From IMG/VR virus record IMGVR_UViG_3300028827_000078, positions 1-24,987 of that record: a stretch of DNA of 24,987 nt; one strand, 5' to 3'. The DNA is from a virus. Positions 23,921-24,987 of this stretch are shown in pieces; the stretch's first letter is position 1; each line of letters starts with the position of its first letter. The notes below the pieces were generated by a model. It saw only the letters and a list, made by a program, of their open reading frames with translations. It did no database searches and was not told the DNA's origin. A program made the translations under genes and the position numbers.

Positions 23921-23943
23921 GGGATTGGGATAGGCCCAATCCC
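23921..23943 (+). promoter_or_regulatory. Leader hairpin before the second plus-strand gene
   Basis: GGGATTGGG (23921-23929) and CCCAATCCC (23935-23943) form a perfect 9-bp stem with loop ATAGG. It lies between the 44-bp element and the GGAGG of the gene, with no U-run, so it may be an mRNA 5' structure that affects stability or translation rather than a terminator. Confidence 0.6.
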
Positions 23944-23963
23944 ACAACATGGAGGATCGCGAT

Positions 23964-24440
23964 ATGGCGAATCCGAAAAGCTGGAAGGTCAAGCTGACTG
24001 GGACTCTTGTCCAGTACATCGACCGGCTGGACGAGAAGAACGTCCAGACGTTCGATACCCAGGATCTGCCGCAGAACATCCGCGACAAGCTCGCGCCGAA
24101 GGGATTGTCGGTGCTCCTGCAGGAGCGCACGAGCGACATCCCGAAGGACCAGACCCAGTTGGTCATGGACGCGCGCGAGAGTGTCTTCACGATGCTGAAG
24201 GCCGGTCACTGGGAGAAGGACGCGGATCGCTCCGGTCCGACGGTCAGCGCGGAAATCGAGGCTATCGCCAACATCAAGGGCATCTCCGTCGCGGAGGCTC
24301 AGAAGGCGATGCGCGAGCTCCGCAAGACCGATCCCAAGCTCGCCGAGAAGGTGCTCGGCTCGAAGAAGGTCAAGGACGAAGCGGCCCGTATCCGCAAGTC
24401 CAGGGAGACGACCTCGGTCGACCTTTCCGACCTCCTCTAG
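23964..24440 (+). CDS. Unknown phage protein (158 aa)
   Basis: I choose ATG 23964 over the ATG at 23949, because GGAGG (inside the earlier frame) stands eight bases upstream of the former. The protein is charged and helical, with a short beta-like N-terminus (KSWKVKLTGTLVQYIDRL) and a C-terminal region rich in Lys/Arg/Glu helices (KAMRELRKTDPKLAEKVLGSKK). No family recognised. It is followed by a hairpin and the third plus-strand gene 61 bp later, so the two could share transcripts. Confidence 0.7.
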   Translation: MANPKSWKVKLTGTLVQYIDRLDEKNVQTFDTQDLPQNIRDKLAPKGLSVLLQERTSDIPKDQTQLVMDARESVFTMLKAGHWEKDADRSGPTVSAEIEAIANIKGISVAEAQKAMRELRKTDPKLAEKVLGSKKVKDEAARIRKSRETTSVDLSDLL

Positions 24441-24453
24441 CAGCAACGAAGGT

Positions 24454-24477
24454 GAAGGGAGCAGGGACGCTCCCTTC
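24454..24477 (+). terminator. Hairpin after the second plus-strand gene
   Basis: GAAGGGAGC and GCTCCCTTC form a perfect 9-bp stem with loop AGGGAC. The tail is C/T-mixed (CCTTCCCC), not a U-run, so termination is likely partial and the next gene may be expressed by read-through. Confidence 0.55.
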
Positions 24478-24501
24478 CCTTCCCCACCCAGGAGTATGAT
24501 G

Positions 24502-24771
24502 ATGCCTAATTGCTTCACTCTTACCCCGAAGGACGGAGACAAGCCGAAGGTCTTCGCCGAGATCGACGACGAGATGCGCGAGCACTTCGGCGCTCCGGCT
24601 GACGCCGAGAACTGGTACCTGGGCTGGTACGACACCATCGGTCTGCTCCTCGCCTTGGGCAAGACGTGGGACGAGATTCGCACGACCTTGCCGACGCTGA
24701 GCCACATCGTCGACTATCTCGAGGAGCGCTACATCCCCAACGCTTGGTACGAGGTCGGCGGCCGCAGGTAG
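24502..24771 (+). CDS. Unknown small phage protein (89 aa)
   Basis: Three consecutive ATG codons start at 24496; I prefer the third (24502) because GGAG lies seven bases upstream, though the first two add only two Met. The protein is small, acidic and aromatic-rich (NWYLGWYDTIGLLLALG, DEIRTTLPTLSHIVDYLEERYI). No family recognised. It follows the 158-residue gene and ends before a strong terminator. A small accessory or host-takeover role is possible by location only. Confidence 0.7.
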   Translation: MPNCFTLTPKDGDKPKVFAEIDDEMREHFGAPADAENWYLGWYDTIGLLLALGKTWDEIRTTLPTLSHIVDYLEERYIPNAWYEVGGRR

Positions 24772-24781
24772 ACGCCGCTCG

Positions 24782-24818
24782 AGGGAGGGAGTTCAGAGAT
24801 GGACTCCCTCCCTTTTTT
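24782..24818 (+). terminator. Intrinsic terminator after the third plus-strand gene
   Basis: Arms 24782-24794 and 24801-24813 pair over 13 bp (one G-U), with a six-base loop AGAGAT, and run into six T at 24813-24818. Base sequence of the stem is similar to that at 23679-23712, suggesting the same design. Confidence 0.85.
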
Positions 24819-24835
24819 CTCCTCCCTCCCCCCGA

Positions 24836-24875
24836 AAGGTCCCGCACACGCCCGACGGACATCACACGCCCGACG
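24836..24875. repeat. 22-bp repeat, copy 2, with a partial third copy
   Basis: An exact copy of the 22-bp sequence at 23767-23788 occupies 24836-24857, and the last 13 bases of it recur at 24863-24875. As with copy 1 it follows a terminator, suggesting another plus-strand unit begins to the right. No gene is seen from 24772 to the window end. Confidence 0.7.
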
Positions 24876-24987
24876 ATCCCGGACGCCGTCCCTAAGGCCC
24901 GGACGGGAAGCGAGCGCGGACGTCCCCTCGCGCGCGGCCCCTAAATGGTCCCTGATGGTCCGCCCTAGCCCGCGCCGATATCGCCCG

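Noticed and set aside
23898-24707. 269-residue minus-strand frame opposite the plus-strand genes
   Set aside because: It runs across two well-supported plus-strand genes, a hairpin and the intergenic gap, and has no Shine-Dalgarno I can see.
1-24987. tRNA, integrase, transposase or diversity-generating retroelement
   Set aside because: No cloverleaf, recombinase motifs, reverse transcriptase or template/variable repeat pair seen on either strand.

Overview
The window is part of a tailed dsDNA phage (or prophage) genome with podovirus-like organisation. It carries a complete packaging and head module, an adaptor protein, a nozzle-like protein, tail fibre-like proteins, a lysis cassette and putative DNA-ejection proteins. 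I see no tape measure, sheath, baseplate, integrase, repressor or tRNA. Base composition is GC-rich and ribosome binding sites are GGAGG-like, which points to a bacterial host, but nothing identifies it.

From about 22757 down to position 1 every gene is on the minus strand and most neighbours overlap or nearly touch, often as TGATG, ATGA or GTGA junctions. In transcription order: small terminase; PD-(D/E)XK nuclease; large terminase; portal; small helical protein; scaffold; SU10-like major capsid protein; a hairpin; a HExxH protein; an unknown; a glycosyltransferase; an M15 peptidase (probable endolysin); a 3-TM holin; a membrane coiled-coil protein; two small unknowns; two unknown structural proteins; a LamG-like protein with a long 20-residue repeat tail; a putative virion protein; the adaptor; a tail fibre-like protein; a glycine-rich tail protein; a large nozzle-like protein; another tail protein; and a run of probable internal virion (ejection) proteins. 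The last of these is a very large metallopeptidase-motif protein that runs off the left edge.

From about 22758 to 23115 lies a non-coding switch region. It holds an inverted repeat of AGGTACCTATAT, followed by a 44-bp element that recurs upstream of the next plus-strand unit. To the right are three small plus-strand genes of unknown function, each followed by a G/A-rich hairpin, two of which are clear intrinsic terminators. The layout suggests late genes reading left and small, possibly early, genes reading right.

The least explained signals are the exactly periodic 13 x 20-residue repeat domain, the three AGGTACCTATA boxes (two at the switch, one at the glycosyltransferase start), and the duplicated 44-bp and 22-bp elements among the plus-strand genes.
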